This document shows positions 42,037 to 54,700 of a stretch of DNA of 64,000 nucleotides, piece by piece. Made by a program: the position numbers and the translations under genes. Within the stretch, counting starts at the first letter, position 1. Each line of letters starts with the position of its first letter. The notes beneath the pieces are model-generated. The model was not told the DNA's origin and ran no database searches. It worked only from the letters and a program-made list of their open reading frames with translations. The DNA comes from Piper betle (taxonomy: Eukaryota > Streptophyta > Magnoliopsida > Piperales > Piperaceae), in the NCBI GenBank assembly GCA_033002965.1, contig JAURVB010001667.1:124001-188000 (forward strand), written 5' to 3'.

Positions 42037-42064
42037 TGGGTAAAATTTTCTCTCTCTCTCTAGC

Positions 42065-42802
42065 CTTTTCAAAGAGACTAATCATTTTTTGTCAAAAAGC
42101 TTATATTCCACACCTCAACATGGGCCCAATTCACTCACCTCATTTGAGGTGAAAAAATATCTAAAACAAATCTTGAAAAAAAAAGGAGTTAAACATAAAA
42201 AGAAATACTATAGTGACCCATGTCAATAAAATCATTTGAAAAGAAGGGTGTTAGTGATTAGTCAACGAGCAGGTCTAAGGTTATTACTGCTAGAAGAGTA
42301 AAATGTTAAAATATATGTCACACATTAAAGGGAATCTTAAATAAAAATCAAAAGACGAGATGACTTGTTATTTTGGGTTAATAACCTTACCCCAAATATC
42401 AAGACTTTCAAAGAGACTAATCATTTTTGGTCAAGTGGCTTATATTCCACACTTCAACATGGTAATAGAATTGGGCCCAACTCACTCACCTCATTTGAGG
42501 TAAAAAAATATCCAAAACAAATCTACTTCATTTGAGGTAAAAAAATATCTAAAACAAATCTTGAGAAAAAAAGGAGTTAAATAAAAAGAAATATCAGAGT
42601 GATCGACACCAATAAAATTATTTAAAAAGAAGGGCACTAGCGATTAGTCAACGAGCAGGTCTAGGGTTACTCGAAAGAGTGAGATGTTAAAATATATATC
42701 ACACATTAAAAGGAATCTTAAATAAAAATCAAAGAAATGCAAAGCCTTTCTAAGATGACCCGTCATTTTGGGTCAATAACCTTGCCCCAAATATCAATAC
42801 TT
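42065..42802. repeat. Tandem duplication, unit about 340-390 bases
   Basis: Copy 1 (about 42,065-42,406) and copy 2 (about 42,407-42,802) share landmarks in the same order: 'caaagagactaatcattttt', 'cttatattccacac', 'ctcacctcatttgaggt', 'gattagtcaacgagcaggtc', 'cacacattaaa' and 'accttaccccaaatatcaa'/'accttgccccaaatatcaa'. Copy 2 is longer, because a block of about 45 bases containing 'cttcatttgaggtaaaaaaat' is itself duplicated and because of a short insertion before 'gggcccaa'. The copies differ at many single bases, so the event is not recent. No coding content. Confidence 0.9.
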
Positions 42803-45800
42803 TTTTTTCTTGAATCACTCCAGAGGAAGAACAATGTTTGTTTAATTTATCTCTCATATAAGAAAACAAACAGACAAATATAAAAAGAAATACTTAATTA
42901 AAATATCATTTATCTTTATTTAGTAGAGAACAATGTCTTTTTCTACAAATAATTGATTAGGACAACAACTAACATATTGAAGCGTCTACGCATAATATCT
43001 AATTAACATTCTATTTTTTATATTAAATAAATTCTTAGGCTTTGTTTGGCTATTACAAAAGAAGTGAAAAATTTATGATTCGATAATAATAATTCATGGT
43101 AAAAATATTAATCTTCTATAAACAATTATCTATTTCTAAAGTATTTTATGGCAAGATGCAACTATTATATAAATTTGTTTGGTTGGAATGAAAATAACCT
43201 AAATGACATGAAAATTTTAAATAGTTAACCTTTCAAATGTAGTTACAATTAATATATTTAATATAAAAAATAATATTACATTTATTATTTTATGACAACT
43301 GAAGTATAGTTGCATTTAAGAAGATATATAAAATTATCATGATTACTTCAATGTGGGTCACCCATTTACTCTCTTATGTATAACCAATTTTTCACTGTTT
43401 TCTTACCTCTTAAGATAAGAAAGATGTAAACAAAATTTTGCACATGGAAGAAGTTATGAATTGTAATTATGATTATTTTGAACATAATATACATTAAAAA
43501 CGTGTTTATTTTTCTATAAAATACATAACATATATACTACTTTCAGAAAAGGTCAACAAATTTAAGATTTTCATGTCATTTACATTATTTTCATACTAAT
43601 AAAACATAGACAAACTTCCATCAAGTGGTCTTTATTAAAAATTTCATCACAACAAAATTTCTTGTAAAAAACACAAGAAAAATAAAAAAAAGAATTTTTT
43701 TTGTAAAGAGATTAATTTACATCTCATATTTATATCATTACTAATTCTTTATACATTACAACTAAGAACATTTCATACATTTTACATTCTTTAAAAAATT
43801 TTCATGTCAATCAAATGAACCATTTAAAAAAATAGTAATACTTAGGAACCAACAACTATACTGCTTCAGAATTCGTAAATGGAAAGATAATCTTATTGTT
43901 CAATGCCTATTGAGTTAAAGATCATTTATATTTAGAATGAGAATTAAAAGATAATGGACTATTTATGATCTTTAATGTAATTAATTATTTTAAAGAGATA
44001 ATTCACACACGTCAGTTTCTTTATAAGTTAGATTGTTACAAATAGTATAAAAATTAATCAACGACTATCTTGGACAGTGAACAATAATGATTATGAGCTT
44101 CTAAGTTGGGCCTATGGTCTGAAGAAAAAATTCTTAGGACGAAATTAATTTCCTACCAACTAGTTAGATTGTAAGCTGGGTAGATTATATGTAAGACTTC
44201 ATAAAATTAAAGGATAACATAATACACTTTAATATTTATAGAGGAAATATCAAGTATATTAGTAGAGTTGGTGTCGCCTAATTATACAACCGGATAGGGG
44301 GCCACTTTTGGTCTGACCCCGAACCCCCAGGAAAAGAAATGCAAGGAATAACGCAAAATAAACCATAATGCATCACAAAACCATCACAATTTAATACTAA
44401 ATTATATGTTATTTATTTGTGTGTGTGTGTATATATATATATATTACAGTTCTATATAATAAGCAACCATAGCTAAAATAAAACTTCCACTGAAATGGTT
44501 CACTACTAATAATATATAATTTAATTATAATCAAACAAGCTTAATAAAATAATCGCTAATAATTATATAATAAAGTCTCCCACCAAGTTAGTTTCCTGTC
44601 GAGGCAATTTATATTAGTGATAAAACCACTTAGTACATATAATAATAATGAACAAAATAATTAATTACAGAGTCTACACCTAACCCGTGTCCAACAGATT
44701 TGGTTGATTTGCTGAAAATAGATTTTCATTTATGATCACAAACGCTACTATTATATGAGAGCGATGACAATACACCTAATCCCCACTTAGACTCTGGCGT
44801 CTGAGTGCATATTAGGTTATGTCGATTTCAAACTACAAAACCTAGACCACATCTTTAAGCTAGGAAAGCAAAGTCTTAAACTTATGTTCAACATACCAAT
44901 GCCAGAAACTCGCTTCTCTCCCCACCAATGAATGACCATACAATGTATAAACTACTACTTATTATACATGCTATATACACCTAGAAAAACCTCTTCCGAT
45001 TACTTCACTCTAAAGCTAGCAAACACTCTTTAAAACCCAAAATTATATATTAGGAAATGTATATATTTATAACCCTCGTGACATACTAAACATAGCTCAA
45101 ACACATCCATATCACGTCAATAAATAATCTAAAATACTTAATTATTCACTTAAGTCATTACATTAGTCATTTAATAATGTCAAAAAATAAAAACACTAAA
45201 TGTCGGGTCAGTGTCTAGCTCTGAAATTCTCGGTTTCACAATGTTGCGGCAATGGTAACAATATTTTCACATATGACACCAATGTCGCAGCCCTGAAACT
45301 CTTGATTTTTAGTACCACAATGCTAGCTCCTCCACACGCGAACTCAATACGTAGTACCACAACGTCGGGTTGCAATGTTGCGACGTTGGGTTGTAGTCCA
45401 CATAGAATAAAAATATAGTTTTTGTTTTTATTTATTTCATAGTTTATTACCATATAATCAAATTCTAATTATTCCAACAATTTAATTACACATTTTAACA
45501 TATACTCATGCTAAGTTTTCATCCAATTAAGTATGATTTCAATTTCACCATTAAAACACAACTTAACAAGATAATATTATATAACTTGCAACATGAATTA
45601 TCTATCATGTTAATTTAATTATAAACATGCAAACTTCCATAAAATCAGTATACAACTACTCATCATCTATTTTCTATTATGATTTACATAATAATATAAG
45701 TATTACCAAGATTTTCAATTTAAACAAGAACAAATATGTATAATTCATTCTTTTTCACGAAATCCATGTCCAATGAATTCAATTTTCAGGTGCTCAATGA

Positions 45801-47089
45801 ACCACACCTAATACCATCAATGCATGAAATTTACAAGTTTCTTATCATCACAATTTATCCAAAAATTTATGTAAAATCAATCAAAACATGATGTATGCAT
45901 GTCATGCACACAAATTAGCTAAAATATGATGATTTATGATGAAAAAATAGTATGGAATTACCAAGCCCTAGCCATCCCTTTACCTTCTCATCCCCTATAA
46001 ATCGACTTTGGAAAATTGTAGAGAGAGAACCTCTTTCTAGTACTTATATATTAGGGCCTCCTAATTAGTAAGGGTATTTTAGTATTTTTTAAAAAAATTC
46101 TACTAAAAATATTAAAAACATAATTAAGTATTTTATTCTTTAATTAAAAATACTTTATAATTTGAAATAAATTTGACTTAATTGTCGTCCCAGGTCTCAA
46201 GCCTTCTAAATCAAATTTTACTCAATTAATAAATAATCAAATAAAATTGGCACAATCTACGATCTCACGGTTCAAGTATAAATCTAATTACTTTTAAAAA
46301 AAATTTTGACTCTTCAATTTGCCCTTAGACCGAGTTATTAAAAGTTGTATAAAAAATTACCAATACCTCCATTGGATCATGGGCTATAATGACATGTTAT
46401 TTATATGAGCCCATGAGCTGAATAAAAAATATTGGTGATTGATATTTTCAGAAAGCACACTTAGATTGTCAAAGAGGGAAATGTAAAAAATTGACCTAGA
46501 TGTAATATCTAATACTTATCATAACAAGATAATGCATTTAACTTATGATGGACTGTAAATGTTCAATTTGATTAATTATTTTTAAAAAATTGACTTAGGT
46601 CATTAGTTTATACTTGAGCCAAATTATTACAATAAATTTTCTTTGATTATAATTAAATACATTATAAATTAACAATGAATTGTTTAGATGAGTGCTACTC
46701 CCCATAAGGTCTTAAAAGACCCGGTTAGTTGTAAATGAATTGGCACATATTAAATATACTTTTAATGGCATTTTTAAAATTTTAGTAATTAATGGATACT
46801 ATCACCCATGTATCTCTACTGATTCATTGGGCCTTGCAAATTACAATCGAGTATTTTCCATACTAAAATATTATAAATAAATAAAATATAATATGTGCAT
46901 TAATTATGACACCATGACATGTCTTATGAAATGATTTGGCATGTGCCATGACATAACCGTCCAAATTTACTTAGACCTGATAAATCAGACACAATATAGA
47001 GCGGAGTCAAGCCACAAAAGTTTAGTTCGGCTTGTTACCATCCTTATAATTTTATTTTAGCTAATTAAAATATAACATCCCCAAATGTT

Positions 47090-47720
47090 TAATATTTATT
47101 GGAGTAAGATATAATATATTAGTGTGGATAAATTTATGATCTTCAAATTAATTAACCACTTTTGAAAAATAATTAAGTCCATCAGTTTACACTAATTAGG
47201 CTAGACTATTATAAATTTTATCAGAGCTAAATTAGGACCTACATACTTACTTAAAAAGAAATAAACCTAAGTTCCAAGAAATAATACTTCGACCAAGATA
47301 TTCACCAAAGACACAGAAACCATTTTAAAGGAAGTAATTCCAGAACAGATAGAACTGTTTCTACTTCAAGAACAAATATAAAGAAATTGGGGTACAAAAA
47401 AGAATCGTTCGAAGTCTCTATGATTTGAATCGTTCAAAAAACAACTTGTGTTAAATAGATGGTGGTCTGTCTAAACAAATTTAAATTAAGTTCAAGAGTT
47501 ATAGAAAGGAATTCTGACGATGAATTTCTGTAAGGCAAATATAAGATTACATCCCGAATAAATTAATCCCACATATAATACCTATCGGAGTAAAATCCAG
47601 TATATAAAAGGTGATGAATTTTTAGTCTTTAACTTAATTGAATCACTTTTAAAAAAATAACTAAACTTATCGGTTTACAAATTGGGTTGAGCTGTTACAC
47701 AGAATCTCGTGTGATGCACG
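47090..47720. repeat. Pair of degenerate LTR-like ends
   Basis: Two similar blocks (47,090-47,240 and 47,570-47,720) each run: 'ggagtaa...atat' start, a 'gat...tcttta/ca...cttaatt' core, an 'acttttgaaaaataa' type block and a 'gtttaca...gg(t)tgagctgttaca' type end. The first is followed by 'ttatcagagct', close to the TGGTATCAGAGC priming site for initiator tRNA-Met that follows many plant LTRs. I infer old LTR-retrotransposon remnants. Confidence 0.5.
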
Positions 47721-47834
47721 AGCTTAATGAATATCTTCTTTAAACATAATGATTTTAAATAAAAAATCAAAGTGAGTTATACTTTATATAATACATCTCT
47801 TTTCAATGAGCCTACATAATGAGGCTTATATATA

Positions 47835-48330
47835 GATGAAAATTGAAAATCGAATTGAACCGAGACCGAATTAACAATTTGGTTCGATTTTGAATGAATT
47901 TGGTTCAAGTCCTGAATACCATACAACCATTTTGGTTCTGAACCAAACCAAATTGAATTAAAAGAAAAATTAATTTTTTAAATATAAAATATATATTTTA
48001 TATTAATTATCATAAGATTATAATAAATTTATGCTAAATTTATATTTGTTTAATATGATATATATATATATAGAATTACTTATTAATTGATTATTATCAC
48101 TAATATAATGATGTAATTTTGATTAAATAGTAAAAGAAATCTTTTTTTTATAAATTATCATTGATTTTGGTTATTCGGTTACCAAAACACCCGAAATGAA
48201 ATATTTTGGTTTAGTTTGGATCGATTTTGAAAGTTATTCAGTTCAGTTTCGATTTTGATATTCGGCTGCTAGATGTGGTTCAGCTAATTCGCTTTTGACA
48301 TTCGGCCATCAAATGCTCACTCATGCTTAT
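47835..48330. repeat. 'ggttcgattttg'-type element with inverted ends
   Basis: The left side carries 'aatcgaattgaaccgagacc' followed by 'tttggttcgattttgaatg'. The right side carries 'tttggttattcggttacc', 'ttggatcgattttgaaag' and 'cagtttcgattttgatattc'. The two ends are loosely complementary and repeat a short motif in both orientations. Such sequences are common non-autonomous repeats in plant genomes, but the family cannot be named. Confidence 0.4.
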
Positions 48331-51300
48331 ATTTGTGGAGATTAGAGTGCATAAGTAGGAAGCCAGTAAAATTTTATCTATTTTTAATGTCAATATCACC
48401 TATTTATAGATTTTTTAAAAATCAATAATTTAGTGATATTTTGAAACTAATATTTATTATAATTATTTTGATAATTAAGATGAAAGGGTTAGAAGCACTA
48501 GATTGAGTTAAAATTTTATAAATATCCTTATTATTTTTTAATATTTATTTATATGGATTTTGAATAGTTGAGTCCATTAAACTAGTCCAAATAAAAAGTG
48601 TAGCTCGTATAAACTATATTAGCTGTAGCTCATATATATAAGACTTTAATTTTTAAATATATTGTTGATATATTCTTGAATTTATATCAATCATTTTTAT
48701 TACATGTATATAATTGAGTTTTCATTTAGAATTTTTATTTATTTGTAGTTATTTGAAGGATAATTAAATGTAAGTTGACTTGAATTAGACATCTAAACTT
48801 AGTTTAAGATCCTTACTTATTTTTAGTAATTATTTATGAGCGCATGGTAGATTAATTAAGATGTTTGCTATTTTTTGTGTGCACGTGATAAAAATAAAAT
48901 TTACTAAATCTTGTCACAATGAATTAGATTTTTCAATTTATAATACAATTAATTAATGTATTTCTAGTAAGATTTGTTAAAAATTGTATAATATTTAACT
49001 AATTTTTTTGAAAAAAATCATAAAAAAACACTTAATGTGTATATTTAATTAAATCTTAATGTATAGGCCCACATTAATTGTATATGCTATTAATACTTAT
49101 CAATTATTAATAATATTAAAATTATTTATTATAAAAGCATCGGAGTATAATTTTACCCAAATTAAAAATTTGAAAATATTGATAAATTTAAATATATTTA
49201 TAATTGTACTACTAGAATGACAGCTTGCTATGTAATAATACATATTTAATTTCGATTTTTATACATTTGTATTTATATATTTATAGATTTTTATTTATTA
49301 TTAAGAAAAAACTTAGAGTATAATTTATACGTGTACCCCAAGGCGAAAAGCTTTGCAGAAGCTCATTGAGAACCGAATGACGTTGTTGACATATATTAGA
49401 TAGATAATAGGTATTTTGTATTGCTAGAAAGTTACAAGCTCAAAAGTAATTATGAAAATAAAAATGGAGAAAAACAACCAAGCAGGACGAAAAAGGGGTG
49501 GAAATTCGAAATCCACAAAAAAACATATAATTATTGCGGGGGAAGAAGAAGATCTGCAAGTGGTGTGGGGCAGCACAGTCACAGATTCAGAAGGCACGTT
49601 TGGTTGAAGTAAAGTGGAGTCCATTGATCACACATTTGCTGGCTTCAACGTCTTAATTCCTGCCATCACGAGACATGCGTGATTCCTCGACGCGCACGCC
49701 GGTGCGCCGTTGAATTCATTGCCAGAAGAGAGTCAAAACAGCGTGGGGGAAAAAAGAGCGAAAGAAAAAACAAAGAGTCAAACAAACCAGCAAGCGTCAT
49801 TAAAGTGTCAAACAAAACAGCAAGTTTCATGAGAATTAATGCCGACGCCCGAGCTGGCGCTGTCGGTTGTTATTGCGGTCTTTTTTACTTTAAGAATTTA
49901 TTTTTATTTTTTTGAGACGAATATTCGTTAAATTTTTATAAAATTATAATATAATTAATAATTTTTAAAGAAATAATTTAGATTTATTACGTACTTTAAA
50001 AAAAATAACTAAAAGTTATACTTTGGGCAAGCTAGTTCCAAATTCAATAACAAATATATTAATTAGTTTCATAACAAATTAATATAAATAATAAATTAAT
50101 ATCTCAATATATATAATATATACTAATTCTTATTCAATTAATTTATTTATTCTTTTTATATAATTCTATTTAGTTAGAACGAAAATAAATAGAAATTTTA
50201 TGAAATCTATATATGTTAATTAATGGCAACAAAACTATTGATCTTCTATTAAATTAATATTTATTTTAAAGAATTTTTTGTTTTTTATAATAGGATGCAA
50301 GTAAGACTTCAACTTAGTAGCACCCCTATAAATTTCATTAGGGTAATTATATTTATTATAAAAATCCAAAAAAATAGAAATTATTTTTGTGAAAAATATT
50401 TTACAGCTCATATTCGTATCATAACTAACTCTTAAAACGTTTCGAACATTTTACATTTTTTTCAATGGACCCATGATGGTTTTGTCTAAGAAATATTTTG
50501 CAATAGCAACTTCTTTTTTAAAAAAACACAAACACATGATAAATAAATAAATTTAGACATCGGAAATAGATAAACTAGTATGTGACCCGGGTACAAACCG
50601 TAAAAATCATTCTACTTGCTTTTGACATTTGAAATATTATAAAATATCACTTTGTCTACTATTGTTAATATCTATTCAAAGGCTGAATTGTTTATTAAAT
50701 TTTTTAATAAAAATAAGCAACACCATCGTTTGATGATTCAGGTAGTTCCAACTAAAATTATTATGAATCAAGCAATTTAAAATATAATTTAAATCTTAAA
50801 TGTAGATAAATTATCAAATGATTTATGCTTATTTAGCTTCAACATATTAAAAAATAAATAAATAAAAGGTAAGGATACTAGCTTATTACAAAAATTGTTT
50901 AATATTAGCCTTATCTTTTCAGCAAATATAATATTATCAGCTATAAAGATATAAGGGATTTTTCTATAGTAAATGTTACAAAAAACTCCATATAACAACT
51001 CTTTTATCGGCATAAATCACCATAATTAATTAAATTTAATTGCTTGCTATAATTATCTCTTCAAGACGAATTGCTGTGATTTAAACTAATAAAAGGGTTA
51101 TTACAATGTGTTTGTGATAGCACTCAGTTGGAGTAAATTCGTACCCGGCTTATTATATAGCCAACATTTTGAAATTAAATAAACTTATTATTTTGCGTGA
51201 TCGTCCTTTTAATAATGAGTGTGTCGGAGAGTAAACACGCTATTTTCTTAATTACATGGATTAGTTTAAACTTAAATATACCGATTATGGATAAGATAAT

Positions 51301-51347
51301 ATAAAAATGTTCCATAAACGCTTCCTTATATATTTCAGGACTAGCTC

Positions 51348-51751
51348 CGTCTTTGGCGACGCTCGCGCGTAGCCAAATTCATCTTTTTGGCCAGTTCAAG
51401 TTCGAAACTACGAGGAAGCTTCTCTCTCCAAATCCACTCCTTTGGAAACCCGATCGTTCAATCGCCGCCGCCCCCTCTCCGCCGCTCCGCTCGCCGGAAA
51501 AGAGGTTTTCCGGCCACCCCAACCACCGCCGCGGCTCCCTGCTCGACCAGGTGCTTCTCCTTCTCCCCGTTCCAACGGTATCAATATCGTCAGTGTTGCT
51601 ACTGTTGTTGTTCTATTAAAAGCGATCGTGTTTGGCCATGGGTTGGAACCCTAGGTCGGCGTTGGTCTTGAATGCGATAGAATGGTTGTATTGGTTTGTG
51701 GGTTGGTTTGGGGGGGATTGATTTGTGGGATAGTGCAGTTCAAGGGCGATA
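51348..51751 (+). promoter_or_regulatory. 5' UTR and probable leader intron of the ACA gene
   Basis: A GC-rich leader begins near 51,348. A donor after 'ctgctcgaccag' (about 51,550) and an acceptor 'gtgcag' just before 51,739 suggest a leader intron of about 190 bases. The ATG at 51752 follows 13 bases later. Open frames inside the leader show no conserved protein. Confidence 0.5.
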
Positions 51752-54700
51752 ATGAGTGGGCTGGATGGTGTGGAAGAGCCCTGCCGGCTTTCTCCTAGCA
51801 ATGAGGACTGTGAGAAGGATTTGGAGGTGGGAATGGAGTGCAAAGAGGGAGCGGCGGAGGACGCTTTCGATATCCCCCTGCCGAAACGGGCGCCGGTTGA
51901 GCGGCTGCGCAAGTGGAGGGTATGTTCCTTGCCTTTGTCGTTGTTGTCTTTGTTATGCATTTTGTTTTTTTGATGCTTGGGATAGGTTTTGACCCTCTTA
52001 TTTATAGTTTGGGTTTTTTTTTTGGATTGTTGTTGGTGGTTGTTGGGGTTGAAATGACAAAGAAATGTGAGCATTTAATTTGTATGTGTTTAAGTAAATA
52101 AACAGGCGATATCAAAAGGGTTGAAAGAACATATTTTAACTTGTGATATGATCAAGGAATAGAAAATCATGTACGAATCTAAGCATTCAGAAATGATTGA
52201 AGTCAAATCTAAACAATTATATTATGGACGTAAGGTAGAAGGTAAATGTGTAGAAACAGTCTTTTGAAATCAACGTACAAGTAAGTCCCCAAATTATTTG
52301 CTTTGATATGAACTTTCTTAACTAAAAGGAGCACCCACCTCCATCAAAAAGGAGGGAAAAAATGAAGAGTGACAAATACCTGCATGAAATAACAACATAA
52401 ACAGCAAGATATGTTCTCTTTGGATCAAGCTGAACTAGTTTGGTGGGTGTATCTATAAAACTATTGGGGCGGAGCATATGTTTCTCCCATATTTGAATAA
52501 TTCACTGTTTTTCTGTTCAAATAATTTATGTTTTGAATGTACAATGTTGTATTACTTTCTTTCCACAGTTATTCATGTATTTATTAAATGTACGTTATTT
52601 TGAATTTAGTTGAATGTTATCATTATCTTCTAATTAATCGGAAGCTATTATTGTTGTTATCCTTAATACAAAGCAAGCTACTCTCGTCCTAAATGCTTCT
52701 CGGCGGTTTCGGTATACCCTAAACTTGAGGAAGGAAGAAGAAAGAGAGCAGACTAGACAAAAAATCAGAACCCATGCTCAAGTTATTCGTGTAATCTTCT
52801 ACTTATAATCAGGCATGCGTTACAAGTTCCTTCTTTATAAATATATCCTTTTATGTAATTGGTGTCTCTTTTGTGTCAGGCTGCATATCTTTTCAAGGAA
52901 GCTGGAGAGAGGGTGCAGCATAGTGGTAAGAATATTTTATTTTCATGCTTATCATTTGTTTAGCTTTTGTTCATGCATGGTTTTGTGTTAGCAATGTACA
53001 TGTGCAAACTGTTAATTGGATACCAACGTCACCTTAGCAAGGCTAAAGTGTTTTGTGATGATGATATCAGAGTTTTACATCTTCATTTTATATCAGATTT
53101 TGAAAAGAATAGTTAATGTCTAGCCTTGCATCAGATTAATACTTCATTTATGAAGTAGCTTAAATAAGATACTTGAAGGGCAAGTAGAGACCAGGGAAAT
53201 GAGTCTGCTCATGAAGGTTACTGATTTAATTGGTCAAGAGGAAGAAAATTGGAGTATTGTTGTGGTTCATGATCATTTTGGCTGTTTTTATTTGGTGAAA
53301 TATATCTCAATTATATATTATGTATGGAAATTTTGTGCATAGTCTCACTGCCATTTGTAATCACATGGATCCTAATTTAGGGTCACCTTCGTGGTGGAAA
53401 AATAAGTCTCACCTTGAAAATGATGCTTTTCCCCTTTCAAAAGTTACATTCTTGCATTCTTGTGATAGATGATTTATTCTGGTTGAAAAATTGTTTACTG
53501 TGCTACTAGGTGCCTCAAGACCAGCTTCTCCATCACCAAGTAGTGTTTATGGTATTGGTCTTGAGCAGCTTGCCTTGATGACAAGGGACCGTAACCTGTT
53601 TGTTCTGGAAGAATGTGGAGGGGTAAATTTGTTATTTTCTATCTGTCTATCATTATTCTGTGTGGTTACTTAATGTTTACTGCACTTTCATAATACTATA
53701 ATCAGGTCAGTGGTGTTGCAACTTTGTTGAAGTCCAATCTTGAGAAGGGCATTCAAGGAAATGAAGAAGAGCTTATGCAGCGGAGAGAAATTTTGGGTCG
53801 AATACTTACCCTCGCAAGAAAGGGAAGAGCTTCTTGGTTGTTATCCAGTCTTTACCATTTCTCCTCACATTCATATTATTGGCTTGGGACAAGATCCTGC
53901 TATCATCCAACTTAGTTATAGACAAATATCAGCAATTAAGTCACAAATCATTATTTTTCTAACTAATTCTGACCATGTCTATTTTTGCCCTCTTCTACCC
54001 TTGGCGAGTTTGTCTGTGAAATTTTTTTGCTCATGATCTTGTTGATATGTAATTTGTTCGCAAAAAATTTGCTAATATTTAGTTGCATTATTTATTATTT
54101 TCCAATGAAGTATACTGTTGAATGAATGCAGAGATTTCTTTGGGAAGCTTGTAAGGATTTGACACTGATCATATTGATAGGTGCCGCAGTGTTATCATTG
54201 GTCTTGGGCATAAAGACAGAAGTAGGTTTGCAATATATCAGCTGGAATAAATTATATTTTCTATTTTTTTACGCTTTTTAAGAATCATGTGGTTGCTTAA
54301 TTAGGTCTAGTGGTAAATCGTGACTCGGCTTTTAACTTATCATCTTTTAAATATAGCGCTCATGTTTTATATATTGCAGCTACAATCCAATAGAGCCTAC
54401 ACATGTAGCTGTCACTTTTTGTATGTGACAGTAACTTGAGCCACAAATGTACATAGGCAGCTCTAATGACCACTAACATCTAGTGTCAAAGTTGAGCATT
54501 TGTGACGTGTTCACAACATGGAACTCTGGGTTCATGAGACGACTGAATTATTTTGCATCAATTTTACATTTTTTATAATGGAGTTGCTTGGTTATGATGC
54601 ATATTTTCAGGGTATAGATGATGGATGGTATGATGGTGGAAGTATTTCCATTGCTGTTGTGTTAGTTATCATAGTCACAGGTAATTTCCGCAAACAGCTT

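Larger units (their letters stand above)
38500..51340. other. 12.8 kb repeat-rich, gene-poor block
   Basis: This block is very AT-rich with no conserved coding frame. It contains degenerate LTR-like pieces (38.9-39.1, 43.96-44.07, 46.5-46.64, 47.09-47.24, 47.57-47.72 kb), a tandem duplication (42.07-42.80 kb), a 'ggttcgattttg'-type inverted-repeat sequence (47.83-48.33 kb) and (TA)n tracts (40.88, 42.00, 44.43 kb). Between 44.26 and 46.1 kb there is moderately complex non-coding DNA that may be the body of a non-autonomous element. GC-richer, gene-like segments at 39.88-40.1 and 49.48-49.87 kb show no recognisable product. Confidence 0.6.
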
